Assembly (NCBI GenBank): GCA_030622375.1
Contig: JAUXGC010000074.1
Location: 1-6,218 of the forward strand
Direction: 5' to 3'
DNA length: 6,218 bases
Source: Sulfurovum sp.
GTDB taxonomy: Bacteria; Campylobacterota; Campylobacteria; Campylobacterales; Sulfurovaceae
Below the pieces are notes generated by a model that was not told where the DNA came from, did not search any database, and worked only from the letters and a program-made list of their open reading frames with translations. This document shows positions 5,183 to 6,218 of this stretch, in pieces; the first letter of the stretch is position 1, and every line of letters begins with the position of its first letter. Made by a program: the position numbers and the translations under genes.

Positions 5183-6218
5183 ATGACCCCTATCTCTAAA
5201 GATTTTGCACCACCTCTTAAACTCATTGCCCCATTTTTTAAATATGGGGTAATTTTCTATATGCTCTCAATGCTATCACTCCTCTTCTTTGAGCCTACTT
5301 TTAGCTATCAGCAGATGGATGTAGCAGGATGGGTACACCTCTTTTTGCTTGGCTTTGTTATGATGGTTATTTTTGGAGCTATGGCACAGCTTGTACCTGT
5401 AGTACTTGAAGTGGGACATGTTGTCGTAGATGTCTATTATGTCATCTTACCTCTATTGGGCATAGGTACAGCTATGATGGTTGTAGGTTTTTGGCTCATG
5501 CCGACACTTCTTCCTTACGGAGGCTTGCTAGTACTTGTCGCCATGCTCGTCTTTGCATTTGAAAACATTGCTACCCTTAAAAAGACAAAAGTTAGAACAC
5601 TTACTGTAAATACAGTTGCATGGAGTAATGGATATTTATTGCTTGGTATTCTCACTGGTTTCGCTATTGCTTTAGGCTTAAGCGGTGATTTGGCAATAGA
5701 TGTATCATTGATGCTTAAAGCCCATGTATATGCAGTGCTTGCAGGGTATGTAATATTGACCATCATAGGATTATCTTTGATTCTTATACCGATGTTCTCA
5801 CTTGCACACGGTTTTGATGAAACCTCTATCAATAGAGCATTCAAATTGGTCATCACAGGCGTAGGTATTGTTTTTATAGGAGCACTTATTGGGCAGGAAT
5901 GGTTGATGATGATAGGGTATGCGATCAATACTGTAGGTATATTTTTCTATATGTGGCAGATTTATATCATCGCAAAACTGACTGTACGAAAAGAGTTGGA
6001 TGTCTGGGCAAAGTCGATGATCTTTGCTTTTGCTTCCTTGATATTTTCAATTATATTAGGATTGCTCTATTTTATCACAGATATTGAGAGTATGCCTCAT
6101 GCCTCTGTGTGGTTTATCCTTTTAGGTTTTATAAGCTCATTTATTACAGGGCATCTTTATAAGATTGTTCCATTTTTGGTATGGTTTGAACGTTTTGCTC
6201 CACTAGTAGGTAAAGAAA
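5183..6218 (+). CDS. Polytopic membrane protein, NnrS-like or oxidase-I-like, C-terminus missing
   Basis: The first 345 residues are in view and the gene continues past the window. About ten hydrophobic segments can be drawn (roughly residues 16-36, 49-72, 84-105, 110-128, 150-167, 180-205, 220-238, 241-263, 276-298, 308-332), so it is an inner-membrane protein. Histidines lie within or at the edge of segments: His52 in Trp-Val-His-Leu-Phe-Leu-Leu-Gly-Phe, followed by Phe-Gly-Ala-Met-Ala-Gln-Leu-Val-Pro-Val; His181 in Lys-Ala-His-Val-Tyr-Ala; and His324 in Thr-Gly-His-Leu-Tyr-Lys-Ile-Val-Pro. Such placement recalls haem- or copper-binding membrane proteins such as NnrS or haem-copper oxidase subunit I relatives, but no diagnostic motif is complete. 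ATG at 5183 is in the same frame as the preceding gene, two codons after its TAA, with no clear ribosome site, so translation is probably coupled. Co-expression from the FNR-boxed promoter at 4763-4810 suggests a role in NO or nitrite stress or denitrification. Confidence 0.7.
   Translation, partial: MTPISKDFAPPLKLIAPFFKYGVIFYMLSMLSLLFFEPTFSYQQMDVAGWVHLFLLGFVMMVIFGAMAQLVPVVLEVGHVVVDVYYVILPLLGIGTAMMVVGFWLMPTLLPYGGLLVLVAMLVFAFENIATLKKTKVRTLTVNTVAWSNGYLLLGILTGFAIALGLSGDLAIDVSLMLKAHVYAVLAGYVILTIIGLSLILIPMFSLAHGFDETSINRAFKLVITGVGIVFIGALIGQEWLMMIGYAINTVGIFFYMWQIYIIAKLTVRKELDVWAKSMIFAFASLIFSIILGLLYFITDIESMPHASVWFILLGFISSFITGHLYKIVPFLVWFERFAPLVGKE

Noticed and set aside
5515..5928. 137-codon open frame on the minus strand
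   Set aside because: It is antisense to the membrane protein gene; its composition mirrors the hydrophobic codons of the opposite strand.
5899..6087. 62-codon plus-strand frame
   Set aside because: It is out of frame within the membrane protein gene, which continues open to the window end.
1..6218. CRISPR arrays, tRNA or rRNA genes, insertion sequences
   Set aside because: I saw no regularly spaced direct repeats, no cloverleaf-like sequence, no transposase frame and no terminal inverted repeats with target duplications.

Overview
This window appears to hold the middle and end of a haem d1 biosynthesis gene cluster, the cofactor pathway of cytochrome cd1 nitrite reductase (NirS), from an AT-rich bacterium. 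The low GC content, lysine/isoleucine-rich proteins, compact genes and TTGAT-N4-ATCAA regulatory boxes fit a denitrifying member of the Campylobacterota (Sulfurimonas/Sulfurovum type). That assignment is inference from style and gene content; no marker gene is present.

Layout. Positions 1-214 hold the C-terminal end of a class I cytochrome c (NirC-like), whose stop overlaps the start of nirJ by one base. nirJ (214-1344) encodes a radical SAM enzyme with both an N-terminal CX3CX2C and a C-terminal cysteine set. A compact GC-rich, hairpin-rich island (about 1353-1429) separates it from cobA/nirE (1462-2196), a uroporphyrinogen-III C-methyltransferase. A 159-base gap with no clear promoter precedes a Crp/Fnr-family regulator (2356-3060, ATG start preferred over an upstream TTG). 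Convergent to it, overlapping by four bases, is a fused siroheme decarboxylase (NirDL/AhbAB type) on the minus strand (3057-4049). A divergent regulatory region (4050-4178) with a perfect FNR-type box separates this from a precorrin-2 dehydrogenase/sirohydrochlorin ferrochelatase (CysG N-terminal type, 4179-4745). A second perfect FNR-type box and a TACAAT -10 in class II register precede a small TusA/DUF2249-like protein (4835-5176). Six bases later comes a polytopic membrane protein that runs off the window end (5183-6218).

How they work together. The enzymes line up as a pathway: uroporphyrinogen III to precorrin-2 (CobA/NirE), to sirohydrochlorin and siroheme (CysG-N type), to 12,18-didecarboxysiroheme (NirDL fusion), to a dihydro-haem d1 precursor (NirJ). 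NirF, NirN and NirS are not in view. The regulator keeps the Glu-x-x-Ser-Arg recognition residues that in FNR/DNR proteins read TTGAT half-sites, and the two boxes in the window have exactly that sequence, so a local regulon is plausible. Least explained are the FNR-boxed pair of a TusA-like protein and a histidine-bearing membrane protein, the cysteine-rich tail of the regulator, and the GC-rich structured spacer.
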